This document shows, piece after piece, positions 37,686 to 48,191 of a stretch of 64,000 nucleotides of DNA. The DNA comes from Leishmania donovani (Eukaryota > Euglenozoa > Kinetoplastea > Trypanosomatida > Trypanosomatidae), in assembly GCF_000227135.1 (NCBI RefSeq), contig NC_018255.1:62001-126000 (forward strand), read 5' to 3'. The first letter of the stretch is position 1. Every line of letters starts with the position of its first letter. Under the pieces are notes generated by a model. The model was given only the letters and a program-made list of their open reading frames with translations, ran no database searches and was not told where the DNA came from. The translations under genes and the position numbers were made by a program.

Positions 37686-40010
37686 ATGGCGTCGGCCTCG
37701 AAGAAGAAGAACGGCGTAAAGGTGCAGTTCGACTCTGAAGGGACTGCTGGCGCACCAAACGTTCAGAGCCCGTTTGTGTCTGCGGCGCACAACACGGTGT
37801 GGCCGTACGATGCCGCGGCGCACAACCGAGGTGGGCACACCATCTTCACGGCCGCAGCCAACGCGATGTGTGGACGCCCAAATGGCACCTACGATTGTGA
37901 TGAGGCGTGGACGACGGAGCGTGTATCGCACGCTCGCTTGCAGACGACAGAATCGCCCCTTGAGACTCGACCGTCTATAGGCAGCGCCCCCGTAGTTTCC
38001 CACGGCCTCACGCCCGCGCACGACGTACTGTACGAGGAATGGCTCGGCCACATTGCGGCCTACCGCGCATCTCCTCTGCAGTACCCTCATCACATCATTT
38101 GCATGACCGCCCCGGCTGTTGCGTCAAGCGCGTTCTCCACGTCCGACGCGAGCCCGCGGCAAGCCTTATTGCAAGTGGCGACTGTTCTGTATCAGCTGCT
38201 AGCGGCGTACCTGCGTCGCTGCAACAAGCAGCCGTTAGCCTCAGAGCACGAGGCGGACGAGCGAGTGCCGTCGCGCGTGTTCGCCAGCCTGCTGGGCAGT
38301 GCCGTGTATAACACGAATTTCAGCGAGCCGCCCCTGGAGCAGAAGGACACAACGTTTGACTGGGTGGTGCCGACAGGGCAGGGAGTGAGCGACGTGCCAG
38401 GGTCCGGAGTCGAGCGCGACAGCGTCGCTGCCATAGGGTCTGCACCCGTCAGCCCAGTGACAGCCCACATGATGAGAATGCGGGCGCGCCAGTCACCCGC
38501 GCCGCCTCGCCGGTACGACGCCCTCTCTGTTGTCTCCTGCGTAGACGCAGCCCACGTCAACGTCTGCGTCGGTCAGCATTTCTACAAGCTGTGTGTCATG
38601 GACAAGCGGGAAGGGCGCTTGCGCGGCGTGGCATCGCTGGCGGCAGACCTCGAGGCGCTGCACGCGCACCACCTCTCCCTTGGCCACACGGACGTGCTTC
38701 CTGGCGCATCCCCTGCGACGCGGCAGGACCGGAAAGACCTGGACACGATGTTTGCCAATCTGTCTTGCTTGGCGGACGAGATCGCCTTTGATGTGCGCAG
38801 GCGTCTGCGCGTGTCGAGCGAGGTGAACGCCTACTCGCTGGATGTGTTGGAGTCGGGACTGTGCACGCTTGTTTTGAGGGAGGACGACACGGTATCGGGG
38901 TTCGAGTCTGCCGGCAGTCACGTGACGCCGGTTGCGCAGTGGTTGCACAGCGTGTGCTGCCTAGAAACGTCCCTGGCGCACCCAGAGGAATGGACAATGC
39001 GACTGCAAGCGTTGGTGGTGCCGTTACAGGCCGGCATGGAATGGGTGCGGAGCGCGTTGACGCAGCCCTCAGACGTAGTCTTCACGGGGGACGTCGCCAG
39101 CGACCCCATCCCTCGCGACGCCTGCGTTGTGGCAGGAGGCGTTGCGGACCACGGAGCTACACCCCGCAAAGTGAATCCCGCGACCCACGAGCTCAGCACA
39201 CCGGTGGACGTGCGTGGCAACGTGGAGCACTTGGAGCTGTGGCTTCCTCAAAAGCACCGGGTGCCGTTGAAACCGTACGCGGCACCGGTGTGGAACCGCG
39301 CAGCCGCGCAGCATCCGCTTCCCGACGTCTCCAGCTGCGCGTGCACGCTGGTGGACTTTTGCATGTGTCTTCTACGCGTCACGGCGGAGTGGAAACGTGA
39401 TGGCCGCCTCCCTGCCAGCTCTGAAGCCATGCGTTGGCGGCCGAACGTCGTGATAGCAGTGCAGCCGCCACGTGGCGGAGCGCCGTCTTTGATGGCGCTG
39501 GACTTGCCGGCGGTACAGCACTTTTACGAGGTTCTTGCGTCCCCACCGCTGCTCTTCGCGGTCGACACCCGGCGCCGTGTCGAGGCGGAGGCGAGGGCAG
39601 AAGTGGCGGCTCTCTTGAACAGAAGCTGGTACACCACTTCTACGGTGCGCACACCGCCGAAGGATGGGTCCGCGCCGAGCAGGTGGTCTGAAGGTGTCGA
39701 GACGGCAGCCAATGGAGTGCTTAGCCGCGGGGACGTGTGCATCTCGTTTGCCGTTCTCCCGCTCCAGGCGGCGCCGCTGTCGGACGTGACGACGCGCGCA
39801 CCCGTCGTGTCGCGGCTTCTCTCTGACGTGGCCTTCCCCAGCAGCCTCATCGTGAACTGCGCTGCGCAGCAGACGGCGGCAGAGGTGCGTGCTCGCGCCA
39901 GCCATTCAGCTCTTGTCGACGTCGTCGTGGGCGCGGATACGCCGGCGGCTGCGCCGGTTGTGGGGGAGTTTGCCGCTGCCCTGGCCTCCTGTATGCGGGA
40001 TCGACGCTAG
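37686..40010 (+). CDS. carnitine acyltransferase-like protein, probably catalytically inactive
   Basis: A 774-residue protein with landmarks of the carnitine/choline acyltransferase fold in order. ALLQVATVLYQLLAAYL fits the helix before the active-site half. CVDAAHVNVCVGQHFYKLCV matches the family strand [HV]-V-V-x-x-x-G-x-F-[YF]-K-L-x-V. NAYSLDVLESGLCTLVLRED matches N-x-x-S-L-x-x-I-E-x-A-L-F-x-x-x-L-D-D. EEWTMRLQALVVPLQAGMEW matches the N-R-W-x-D-K-x-L-Q-x-I-V block. The catalytic His follows directly in active enzymes (E-H), but here the aligned pair is V454-R455, then S-A-L. The C-terminal half is strongly diverged, ending in a helix like the family's last one. No mitochondrial or glycosomal signal is evident; no C-terminal SKL-type signal. 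The assignment is by eye from motif order, so a function should not be assumed. ATG 37686 is the first clear start after the C/T tract. Confidence 0.65.
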   Translation: MASASKKKNGVKVQFDSEGTAGAPNVQSPFVSAAHNTVWPYDAAAHNRGGHTIFTAAANAMCGRPNGTYDCDEAWTTERVSHARLQTTESPLETRPSIGSAPVVSHGLTPAHDVLYEEWLGHIAAYRASPLQYPHHIICMTAPAVASSAFSTSDASPRQALLQVATVLYQLLAAYLRRCNKQPLASEHEADERVPSRVFASLLGSAVYNTNFSEPPLEQKDTTFDWVVPTGQGVSDVPGSGVERDSVAAIGSAPVSPVTAHMMRMRARQSPAPPRRYDALSVVSCVDAAHVNVCVGQHFYKLCVMDKREGRLRGVASLAADLEALHAHHLSLGHTDVLPGASPATRQDRKDLDTMFANLSCLADEIAFDVRRRLRVSSEVNAYSLDVLESGLCTLVLREDDTVSGFESAGSHVTPVAQWLHSVCCLETSLAHPEEWTMRLQALVVPLQAGMEWVRSALTQPSDVVFTGDVASDPIPRDACVVAGGVADHGATPRKVNPATHELSTPVDVRGNVEHLELWLPQKHRVPLKPYAAPVWNRAAAQHPLPDVSSCACTLVDFCMCLLRVTAEWKRDGRLPASSEAMRWRPNVVIAVQPPRGGAPSLMALDLPAVQHFYEVLASPPLLFAVDTRRRVEAEARAEVAALLNRSWYTTSTVRTPPKDGSAPSRWSEGVETAANGVLSRGDVCISFAVLPLQAAPLSDVTTRAPVVSRLLSDVAFPSSLIVNCAAQQTAAEVRARASHSALVDVVVGADTPAAAPVVGEFAAALASCMRDRR

Positions 40011-40785
40011 CACTGTCCAACATGTCGGGGGCAGCGTGGGACAATGGACGGGTAGTGTGGCACTGCCATGTGTGCGTGCGCTGCTTTGGTTGCCTTGATG
40101 GTTCTCCTTCTGGTTTCTATTCTGGTTTCGCTCACGGTGGATGTACATTAGGCGACGAGGCTCGGCCAATCATCTTCGGTGATTGTTGTTGCAGGTAGGC
40201 CCGCGCACCTCCTATCATTGCTTTTCCCAATTTCATCAGCCCTTCCTCTCCCCGTGCCCCAACTTCCCCACAGTCTCCGTGCAGCGCTGTCGCGTCTGCT
40301 TGGCTTTCACTGGTGTGGGTGTGCACGAGTGCCGTGCATGGCGCGGGAGTGCGTGAGGGCTCCGAGCGCACGAGGAGATGGTCGGCTGCCTTCTCCCTGT
40401 GTGCACAGCTTCCTCCCACGCTTTCTCTGGTACTTTTCTTCCTTGGCGGCTCCCACGCAACCCCTCAGCCTGCACAACACGTCAGTTCTCATCTCGTATC
40501 ACCCCCACCCTCTCTCTAACCATCCAACCCGTGTCCGCGTGCCACCACGTACGGGCGGCGGGGTCGAACACTCTAATGCACTGCGTTTCGGACGCGCAAA
40601 GAACGTAAAGGTACGATAAAGGAAAAGAGGGCTGTCTGCTCTGCTGACCTGCACACGCACGTCGGCACACATAGATGCGCAGACGCGCACTGCCACACTC
40701 GCATATGTTATACGGTTATTGCTGAGCGGTGTTCTCCCGGCCTTTCTTCAACTACACACGCACGCACGCACTTGTGAAGAAGACG
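40011..40785. other. intergenic/UTR region
   Basis: About 0.78 kb, C/T-rich at 40385-40530, with no supported gene. Confidence 0.5.
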
Positions 40786-42066
40786 ATGTCTGAGCGGTGT
40801 GACATGAGGGGGGCGAAGAACCTCCGCATGATGGTGGTGCAGTCGGTTCTGTTCCTCTACTGCGATCTCAGTAAGGACTGCGGGGAAAGCACGTCGGGCA
40901 AGTCGGTGCTCATCAGCAGCAGTAGCGGCAACAAGCCGCTCGGCAAATCGGGCGCATTTTTGGGCCTCAACGTCTTCATCAAGTCCCTTGACAAGCGTGA
41001 TCTTTCCAGCAGATCGATCGAGGCGCTTCGCACAACATCTTTCACGGATGTCGGGGACGGTTGTCAGTGGCGCATTGAGGAGGACGGAGTCACTCTGTGT
41101 ATCCGAGTCGACTTCGCCACTGTTAAGAAGCGCCTCGGCGCCTCTGGAAAGTCGATGCTGCTTGCCACCACAGGTGGCAACAAGCCCATCGGTGGTACGG
41201 GGCTGAAGTGCGGGCTAAACTGTTACCACCCAGTGGACAAAGTCTTTGACGCGTCGCAATTGGCGGCGGGTAACGCAGGGGAGGATGAGCTGCAGGTGGG
41301 GCAGACACAGTCCATGGAGGGTGGTTTTGTGGTGTCGTACACGACGCCGACGGAGATGCATGTTACCTACACCTACAGAGCCGAGGAGATGGCGAATGGC
41401 CACACCGCGTCGCTGCCTGCCTGCCTCGTGGGAGACCTCAAGGTGACGGTGTTCGTGTGTGCACCAAAAGTGGCACGCGCACGCACCGAGAAGACGGCCA
41501 TGAAGGTGACCGAGGAAGATGAGAAGCCCCCCGCATCTTTGGCCCCCACTCCTTTCTTGAGCCAAGCAAGTGGCGCGAACTGCAGCGGGCACTTGTCTCT
41601 GGAAAGGGGGAAAGACAGTAAGGTGCGCAACATCACCGTCACATGCACCGCTGTGCCCGCGCAGGGCGAAGAGGCGGCGGCCTCGCCTGGCTCGCACTCC
41701 GGAGCGTACGCGATTGACCTTCGCTTCGACCCCACTCTGAGCTTTGGCCGCTCATTATCCGGTAAGTGGCTGACGGTGGCCTCAACGGGCGGCTTCCAGC
41801 GTGTCGTCGATGCAGAGGACCGCGCCGTCTGTCGGTTCAGCCTCTACGCCGGCCGCTCTGCGCCGCCGCTCTCTGAGGCGGAGATCACGGCGGCCGTGCG
41901 GGCAGTGCTGGCGGCCAAACCGAAAGCGCGGCTGCCGAGCCTCTCGTTCAAAGAGGTGCTGACCGAGGTGATGAGCATGCTGGGTGTGAGCGAGGCCATG
42001 AAAGAAGCGGTGAAGCCGAAGATCAAGGAGGCTGTTGTGGCCTTTGTGCAGGCAGCGGCCACGTGA
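40786..42066 (+). CDS. three-repeat protein with DEK-C-like C-terminus
   Basis: A 426-residue protein of unknown function with three copies of a repeat of a beta strand ending in Asp or Phe, about 10 residues, then S-G-K and a Ser/Thr/Gly-rich loop. The copies are at about 20-64 (SGKSVLISSSSGNKPLGKSG), 103-147 (SGKSMLLATTGGNKPIGGTG) and about 307-345 (SGKWLTVASTGGFQRV). The G-N-K-P-[LI]-G element is shared by the first two. The last 65 residues (from PPLSEAEITAAVRAVLAAKP to the end) form helices resembling a DEK-C domain, which can bind DNA or mediate dimers. A Lys/Glu/Pro-rich linker lies between repeats 2 and 3. There is no signal peptide or membrane segment. ATG 40786 was chosen because the upstream in-frame codons are C/A-rich leader-like sequence. 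Repeat-based, possibly a chromatin or scaffold protein, but function is not known. Confidence 0.82.
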   Translation: MSERCDMRGAKNLRMMVVQSVLFLYCDLSKDCGESTSGKSVLISSSSGNKPLGKSGAFLGLNVFIKSLDKRDLSSRSIEALRTTSFTDVGDGCQWRIEEDGVTLCIRVDFATVKKRLGASGKSMLLATTGGNKPIGGTGLKCGLNCYHPVDKVFDASQLAAGNAGEDELQVGQTQSMEGGFVVSYTTPTEMHVTYTYRAEEMANGHTASLPACLVGDLKVTVFVCAPKVARARTEKTAMKVTEEDEKPPASLAPTPFLSQASGANCSGHLSLERGKDSKVRNITVTCTAVPAQGEEAAASPGSHSGAYAIDLRFDPTLSFGRSLSGKWLTVASTGGFQRVVDAEDRAVCRFSLYAGRSAPPLSEAEITAAVRAVLAAKPKARLPSLSFKEVLTEVMSMLGVSEAMKEAVKPKIKEAVVAFVQAAAT

Positions 42067-42941
42067 GCTCTCCAAGCCACCGCGCACGCGCGTGCTGTTT
42101 TCTTGATCGTCCTTTGTTTCTCGGGCGTGTGCGTGTGGGTGGCAAACATATACAAAGGAGGTTTTTTTTTTACGTGTACGAAGGGGTGGTGTGGCGTGTA
42201 GGTGCGTGTCTCTCTCGTGGCCCTTCGGCACTTCCGTCAGCCCCTTCTCGTCTCTGTTCCTCCCCATCACGTCCAGGAAAAGCTGAAGGCGTCTCTCCCG
42301 CTCTCTCTGCGAGCCAATCTTCTCACACTCTCCCTTTCGGCACTTCCCTTCACCACTACCTCCGCGCCTCCTTCTTCGACTTCGTGACAACCCGCGGCAC
42401 ATCTCGGCTTTTTTTTCGTGCGCGCGGGATATCCGCAGCGAGTTGCAAGGGCACAGTGCTGTGGTGACAGGTTTGGTGGGCATAGACTCACTAGGCAGTG
42501 AAGCACGCGTGATCGACGCTTTCTCTACCTCACGTCTTTGTGATCTCTTTCGCGACTCCCTCGCTCTCTTTTCTTTTCGTGCCTCCTAGGTGCCTCCGCA
42601 ACGGCGGCCGAGGCACCCGGCGGCGTGGTGTCCTGTACCTTGCCCGCCTCCCTCTCTCCCTGGCTCAGGCAGCCATATTCGTTATCTTCCATACCCAACT
42701 GACTGACGGCGTTGCGCTCTGCCTTGCACGGGTGATATCACCTCCGGCCACCTGGTAGCGCCATGCCTAGACTGCGCCATCACCTCCGCTTAATCGTTTC
42801 GGCCACACAGACACACGCCCTATACACGTGTGCAACGTTGTGCGCACCCCATCACTGCTGAGGTGGGCTGAAGACTTTGAGCCTCTCATTCTCCCTGTTT
42901 TCTGTGCATGGTGGTGTGATTGGGCGGTCTGTGATCACACA
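42067..42941. other. intergenic/UTR region
   Basis: About 0.87 kb with no supported gene. It has C/T tracts around 42241-42370 and a poly-T run at 42162-42171. A stretch near 42741-42770 (CCGGCCACCTGG) is slightly reminiscent of the SIDER hallmark but too short to call. Confidence 0.5.
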
Positions 42942-44315
42942 ATGGCCGATGTGCAGCTCTCCAACTCCAGCAATGTCAAGGCTGTCTATGCAGGACACAG
43001 CTTGAGCCTCTTCATGGACCTCCGCCCGCCGGCGGAGGTGCTGGCGACGTGCAGCGGCTCCGTTGTCGAGGACCTGCCCGTGACACTAAGTGTCATGCTG
43101 CGTCGCATCCACAGCGAAAGCGAGACCCCGCTTTCGTTTCGTTGTTCTTCCTCGCATCGACTTCTCACCTACGTGCAGTGCGAAGACGGTGCTGGCGGCG
43201 ATGCTGTCCAGCTGGGAATGAGCGGTAACAACCTGCTCAAGGTCACTATAGACCTTGCTACCTTCCCGGACCGGTTGCAGCGACTAGCAGCGGCCGATGT
43301 CGCTGCAGCTGAGCATGCCTTGCTTGATCAGTCGTGGGTGATCGGCTCGCGGTTCCGCCTCTCAATGCAGCTGCGTACCAGAGCGCGTGCCGAGTGGCCA
43401 CCCCTCGTCGCCCCGCAGTGGAGCGAGTCCAGTGACGGCTGCCTTGTCCCGACACCTTGCAGCCATCACATGGGCAATCATGACAGCGCGGGCGTTATGA
43501 GGATGCGGGAAGAGTTCGCCGCGAAGGGCGTATCCGCGTCGCCCAGTATCGTTCGGCGGAATCGGCCACTGTCTCTATACGACAAGTCAGCACCGCGCTC
43601 TCAGTTGAAGGGTCCGGTGTACATTGACCAAGAGCTGTTCCCGATCGTTCGTATTTTGTTTGTTCCTCAACTCTACACGGAGGCCATCCCGACGGCAACG
43701 GCGGTGTTGCGGAGCATGACGGTGCAAGTCGGAGTGGAGCGTTGCCGCGAGAGCCGCGGCGGCAAGCCGCTTCGTCGCGCCCTGCGAGACCGCAGCACTA
43801 AAGACAACGTCGCCGTGCTCGATCGCGTGCCGGCAAGTAGCAGCACGTTAGATGAGGAGAGCAAAGCCCTACTGCAACCGTACGAGGCCATCTGCCTCGC
43901 CTTTAACGCCCATGTTCGTCAGCCCTCAATGACGTCGGTCACTGCCTACGACGTGGCACACGCGAGGCGACTTGTTGTGCAGGACTACACCTTTGAGGTG
44001 ATGGTCACGGCAGCGAGGATGAAAAGCGAAACCGTGGAGACCGTGCAGCGCGCTATTCAGGCCTATCAGTACGAGAGCGGCGATGCAGATGTTCTGGGCA
44101 TGAACCTCGATGAAGCCGTCAGCTCCGTCGAAGAGCGGTTTGGCTACATGAAGGACGCGCCGTCGGTGGACTTGATGAGCTTTCACCATGTTGTTTGGGA
44201 GGCGATGCGAGCATGCATGGTGGCCGACGTCACTTCCAGTGCACTTGCAAACGAACTGGAGGACGAGCTCGACCGCTATGAGGACCGCATCAACGAAATC
44301 TTGATGGATATGTGA
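42942..44315 (+). CDS. hypothetical protein
   Basis: A 457-residue soluble protein that I do not recognise. The N-terminal 130 residues have alternating hydrophobic positions (VKAVYAGHSLSLFMDLRPPA, DLPVTLSVMLRRI), which suggests a beta-rich domain. The middle is basic and variable (residues about 180-330), with GPVYIDQELFPIVRILFVPQ and TAVLRSMTVQVGVERCRESR as likely folded segments. The C-terminal 110 residues are mainly helical and acidic, ending NELEDELDRYEDRINEILMD, a probable short coiled coil. ATG 42942 is the first in-frame ATG; an in-frame GTG at 42828 is not used as a start in eukaryotes. Codon use is like that of the neighbours. Confidence 0.8.
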   Translation: MADVQLSNSSNVKAVYAGHSLSLFMDLRPPAEVLATCSGSVVEDLPVTLSVMLRRIHSESETPLSFRCSSSHRLLTYVQCEDGAGGDAVQLGMSGNNLLKVTIDLATFPDRLQRLAAADVAAAEHALLDQSWVIGSRFRLSMQLRTRARAEWPPLVAPQWSESSDGCLVPTPCSHHMGNHDSAGVMRMREEFAAKGVSASPSIVRRNRPLSLYDKSAPRSQLKGPVYIDQELFPIVRILFVPQLYTEAIPTATAVLRSMTVQVGVERCRESRGGKPLRRALRDRSTKDNVAVLDRVPASSSTLDEESKALLQPYEAICLAFNAHVRQPSMTSVTAYDVAHARRLVVQDYTFEVMVTAARMKSETVETVQRAIQAYQYESGDADVLGMNLDEAVSSVEERFGYMKDAPSVDLMSFHHVVWEAMRACMVADVTSSALANELEDELDRYEDRINEILMDM

Positions 44316-46498
44316 CTCAAACGATGCCACTGGTAGGTTTCTCTCTCTCTTTGTATGTCTACGCTTCCTGATCATGGAGCCTGGATGTGGCACACACACA
44401 TACACACACACACGCAGAGACGAACCACAACAACGAGAGAGAAGTTCATCGTGGGCGTGTCGCGCAAAGCCTGTAGCACGCTTTAGACGGGCCCTCCACT
44501 CAACGTAGAGGAGACATCCAGTGCGTTGACGGAACATCGGGCACACATCTTCCCATAACCTATTCGAAAACATCATCCGAAGTACCGAGTCGGTTGATGA
44601 TCTCGGTGCGTGGCAACGAGAGGCGCATCCCTAGTTCCCTCTCTGCTCGTCTTGTTGCACAGCACCAGCGTTGGACACCTTTCGGTGTATGCCCTACTCT
44701 CAATGAACGTTTTCCATTCCATCGCCGCCGGCGCCTCCGCTGCAACGCTACCCCTCTCCCTCCATTCTGTAACCCCCACCCCCTTCTTCTTTGGTGCGTC
44801 GCCTCACTGCCGCCGAGCACACGCCTTTATCTGCCAGAGGTCCACGTGAACAGCTTTCGCTTGCCACGCCGTGCACAATAGAGGAGGGAAAAGACAAGGG
44901 GAAAAGGGGGGACGAAAAGTCAGGCACCATCCTTGCTTTTTTTTGTTTGCGTTATCATCCCGCACCCTCCCTTCCTGTCTCCCCTCCCTCTCCAAGTTCT
45001 GTTTTCTCCTGGTATTTTTGTTGCTTTGGTGCGTGTGCACGTCTAGAGGAACCCGAGACACAAGTAAGTGTGAAGAGCGCGGCGCAGCGGGCACAACGTC
45101 GTCTCGATAACCGCACTTTTTTTGTTGTCGGAGGCAGCGTAGGGGCGGAGTCCGCCATCCCTGCTTCTCCGCCTCTCTCCACCTCTATTCCTTTCTCTAC
45201 CTTCCTTGTCACGGCTTCCTTCCTGCACACACACCCTCCCTCACCGCCTCCCCATCACAGAGAAGAGCTTTTGCTTTGGGCCTGCGCAAATAGAAAGACA
45301 AACATAACCAGCGAGGCACTCTTCCTTCACCCCACCCTCCTTCACAGCCAGAACTATATACAAAACTCGGCGGAGAAACCAACAGCACCTTCACCTGCCC
45401 CCTTTTCCTCTTCTCACAGGTACCCGCACAAGCATCAGCAGCCATCTGCGCAACCTCTACCCCCATTTCCGTTCCCCTTCACAGGAGGAACCCAAGCAGA
45501 AAACGCTTCAAGAAAGGAAGCGCCAAGGCACGACTTAGACTCGGGTGGAGGTCCTTCTTGACGTTTCTCGCGGCTCTCTAACTCCTCAGGACGGAAAGCT
45601 AAGCCGATCACGCTTTCTCTGGTCTGTCTTACCATTGTGTGCCTGTGCTGCGTGTGTTGCCTTTCTTCTGCTTTGTTGGCCTGTCTTCACTGTCTCTCGC
45701 TTCTCTCTTTTCTGTTTCAGGCTTCTTCTGTCGCTGCTTGACCTGGTCCCCGCTCCCTTCCTTTGCGCGTCTGCCCTCCTGTCTCGTTTCCATCACTCTT
45801 CTTTGGTGCTCTGACTCCCTTTCCCCCTGCCGCTCCGCCACGTCGCCGCTGTTCGTTGTTTTTTTGTCCTTTTTTTTTCGTTTCCTTCTGTGCTCTCTTT
45901 TGGTCGCATCACAAACGTCTTTTCGTTGTTTTCTTCCCCTTCTCCTTCACTCCTTCCTTCTCACCTCTCCCTCTCGTGTTCTCTCTCCGCCCATCTTCTG
46001 TCTTCCCTTCGCCCTCCCCTCTTTCTCTTCCGCTTGATCTCGTTCGCTTTTCTGATTCTCCTTTTCGTCTTTTCGGTGTGTCTGTGCATCTGTGTTGCTT
46101 CTTACGCTGTCCGTTTTTTTTTTTGCTCTACTTCCTTGTGTTGCCTTTTCTTTGGGTGGGCGTGTGTGTCTCTGCACTTTCTGTTTGCGTTCCCTTTTGT
46201 ATATCTCCCTATAGCGCTTCCTTCACCTACTCCGCTGCCTTCCTCCATTTTTATCTTTGGCTTGGTTTTCACTTGTCTCTCCCCCCTTCCCTTCTCTCCC
46301 CTCGCTTCCTCCTCTTCGCCTCTCCTTTTTCCTCTTTTTCGTTTCTCAATTTTTTTCTCTCGTTCTTGTGCTCCCTTTATTTTGTTTTCTACGCGTGCTC
46401 GACGGTCTCCCAGTGTCGGTGAGTTTTCCTCCCTTGTTCGTTGCGTTCTCGCGGTCTACTCTTGTATTTGTGTGCGTTGTGCGTGTTGCCTTTTACTC

Positions 46499-46534
46499 CC
46501 CACCCACACCCACCCACCCACACACACACACACT
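46499..46534. repeat. (CCCA)n/(CA)n simple repeat
   Basis: CCCACCCA-type units pass into a CA run. Likely length-variable. Confidence 0.8.
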
Positions 46535-47653
46535 ACCCCCTACCCTCTCCACCCTCCTCCTCTCTCGTTCTACGTTTCTGGTCTTCGTCCCTTTCTCGCG
46601 GTCTGTTTTTTTTTTTTTAGAATCATTTCTCTGTTCATCGCTTTGCATCTGTCTCTCGCTCGCTCGCTTTCTTGTGCGCGCGCGGCATCATTGGCAGTCA
46701 CAGACACGGTCATACACATCCCCACCAACAAAAAAATAAGAGCCGGTGCGCGTCTGCCGTGATTTTGCGTTTCTGTCAGAGGTTACCGAGAACGAAAGAA
46801 AGACAACAGACAAGATTCTCTTTCTCTTGTATTTTTTTTTGCTTTCTCGGGTTGGTGTCGTCGTTTATTTCGATCGCTTTCCACTGCTGCGGTTTGTAAT
46901 ATTGGTGCGTTTGTGTGTGCGTGTGTGTGCCTGCACTCTATCGATTGTTTCGCTCTTTCCTCTCCACTCTTTGCATCTAACTCTTTTCGTCTTCTTCGTG
47001 TTGAACTTACTCACACTCGCAGAACGCAACCAAACAAGTGGCGAGGCTGTCGAAGCCATACGGCGGTTGCCTGTGTGTGTCTCTCTCTCACAAACCCTCT
47101 CTCCCTCCCAGATTACATATCGTTTATTTCTATTTACACGCAGATACACCGACCATTCGAACTCTTTCGCTTTTCTCCCTCCTTCCCCTGTGAGTGCCCT
47201 CACTCCTCACCCCTCCCTCGCTCTCGCGCCCTCTTTCTTTGCCGTTTTACCTTCTTGTTGGTTCGTTTTTGCGCTGTCGTTCTATCGTGTCTCTTTTGCG
47301 CTATCCCCTTCTCCTCTGCCTCCCTCTTTTTTGCTCACGGGACTTTTCGCCGACACGCTCAGTGCGCGGAAAACAAAGGCCTGAGGTGGTGAGCGCCTGT
47401 CTTTGGTATCACAGCTTACTCAGAGAGACCTTGCTTGCGCGTGTGCGTACATGGGTGTACGTCTTCTGCGCTTTTCTTATTTTCACCCTTTTCGTGTATT
47501 CACTCTTCACTCGCTTCCGTGCCTCTCCCTCGTTTGTGCGCGCGTTCACGAGGTGATCAAACCACCTCCGGAAAGATAAAGAAACAACCGTAAGGGGGGG
47601 AGGGCGAGGGCTCTCAACATCGCCAGCCTGCGTTACACAGACATACATACACG

Positions 47654-47679
47654 CACACACACACATATATATATATATA
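47654..47679. repeat. (CA)n-(TA)n microsatellite
   Basis: A CA run at 47654-47664 is followed directly by TA units to 47679. A similar composite repeat occurs at 48000-48020. Confidence 0.85.
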
Positions 47680-48060
47680 CTCACATCCATACATACATTT
47701 CGCTTTGTCTTTTCGGGTTGCATTCTTCACGCGCACCCTCTACCCCCATCAGTGCCTTGCCGCGTTACCAAATCTACGTCTTCCTCTCTCTCTCTGTTTC
47801 TTGTATATACACGCACACAGACATACTCGTTGCGCTCCCTCTCCTCCTTTTCTTCGGTTTCGTCGCGCCGCTACGCTGTTTGCGCGCGCGATCGCTGACT
47901 TTGTGCTGTTTTGTTTCTCGCTTTCGAGGTTACGCATCCTCGTTCTTCTCTTCTGTCGCGCTGTCTGCGGCAAGCGCTGGGTGTTTGCCCCCCCCCCCAC
48001 ACACACACATATATATATATTTGTTTGTCCTCTCCCTGGTACTGTTTTCATCCATCCCCG

Positions 48061-48100
48061 CTCCACCTTTGCCTTTTTTTTTGCTTTGTGTTTCCTCAAG
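48061..48100 (+). promoter_or_regulatory. candidate spliced-leader acceptor for the zinc-finger gene
   Basis: A T/C tract with a run of nine T (48074-48082) ends in TTTCCTCAAG (AG 48099-48100), 91 nt before the ATG at 48192. Confidence 0.45.
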
Positions 48101-48191
48101 TCCATCCCCCTTCCCCTCTCAACCCACGCTCAACATCACCGTGACCGACCCTCTTACACTAAGAGAAGCACTTCTCACAGGAGAAGGCGGA

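Larger units (their letters stand above)
44316..48191. other. 3.9-kb gene-free, pyrimidine-rich region
   Basis: From about 45600 to 47400 the + strand is dominated by T and C (many runs such as TTTTTTTTCG and CTCTCTCC), giving long artificial frames rich in Phe, Leu, Ser, Pro and Cys. Simple repeats are CCCA/CA at 46499-46534, CA/TA at 47654-47679 and CA/TA at 48000-48020. No conserved motif or RNA gene was recognised. It probably carries the 3' UTR of the gene at 42942 and the 5' UTR of the zinc-finger gene. Confidence 0.6.

Noticed and set aside
42741..42770. CCGGCCACCTGG near 42755 as another SIDER hallmark
   Set aside because: Match is about 10 bases, without the pairing partners or downstream homology.
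45763..46762. Open frames of 219-290 codons upstream of the zinc-finger gene
   Set aside because: Same low-complexity pyrimidine effect; no motif and mutual overlap.
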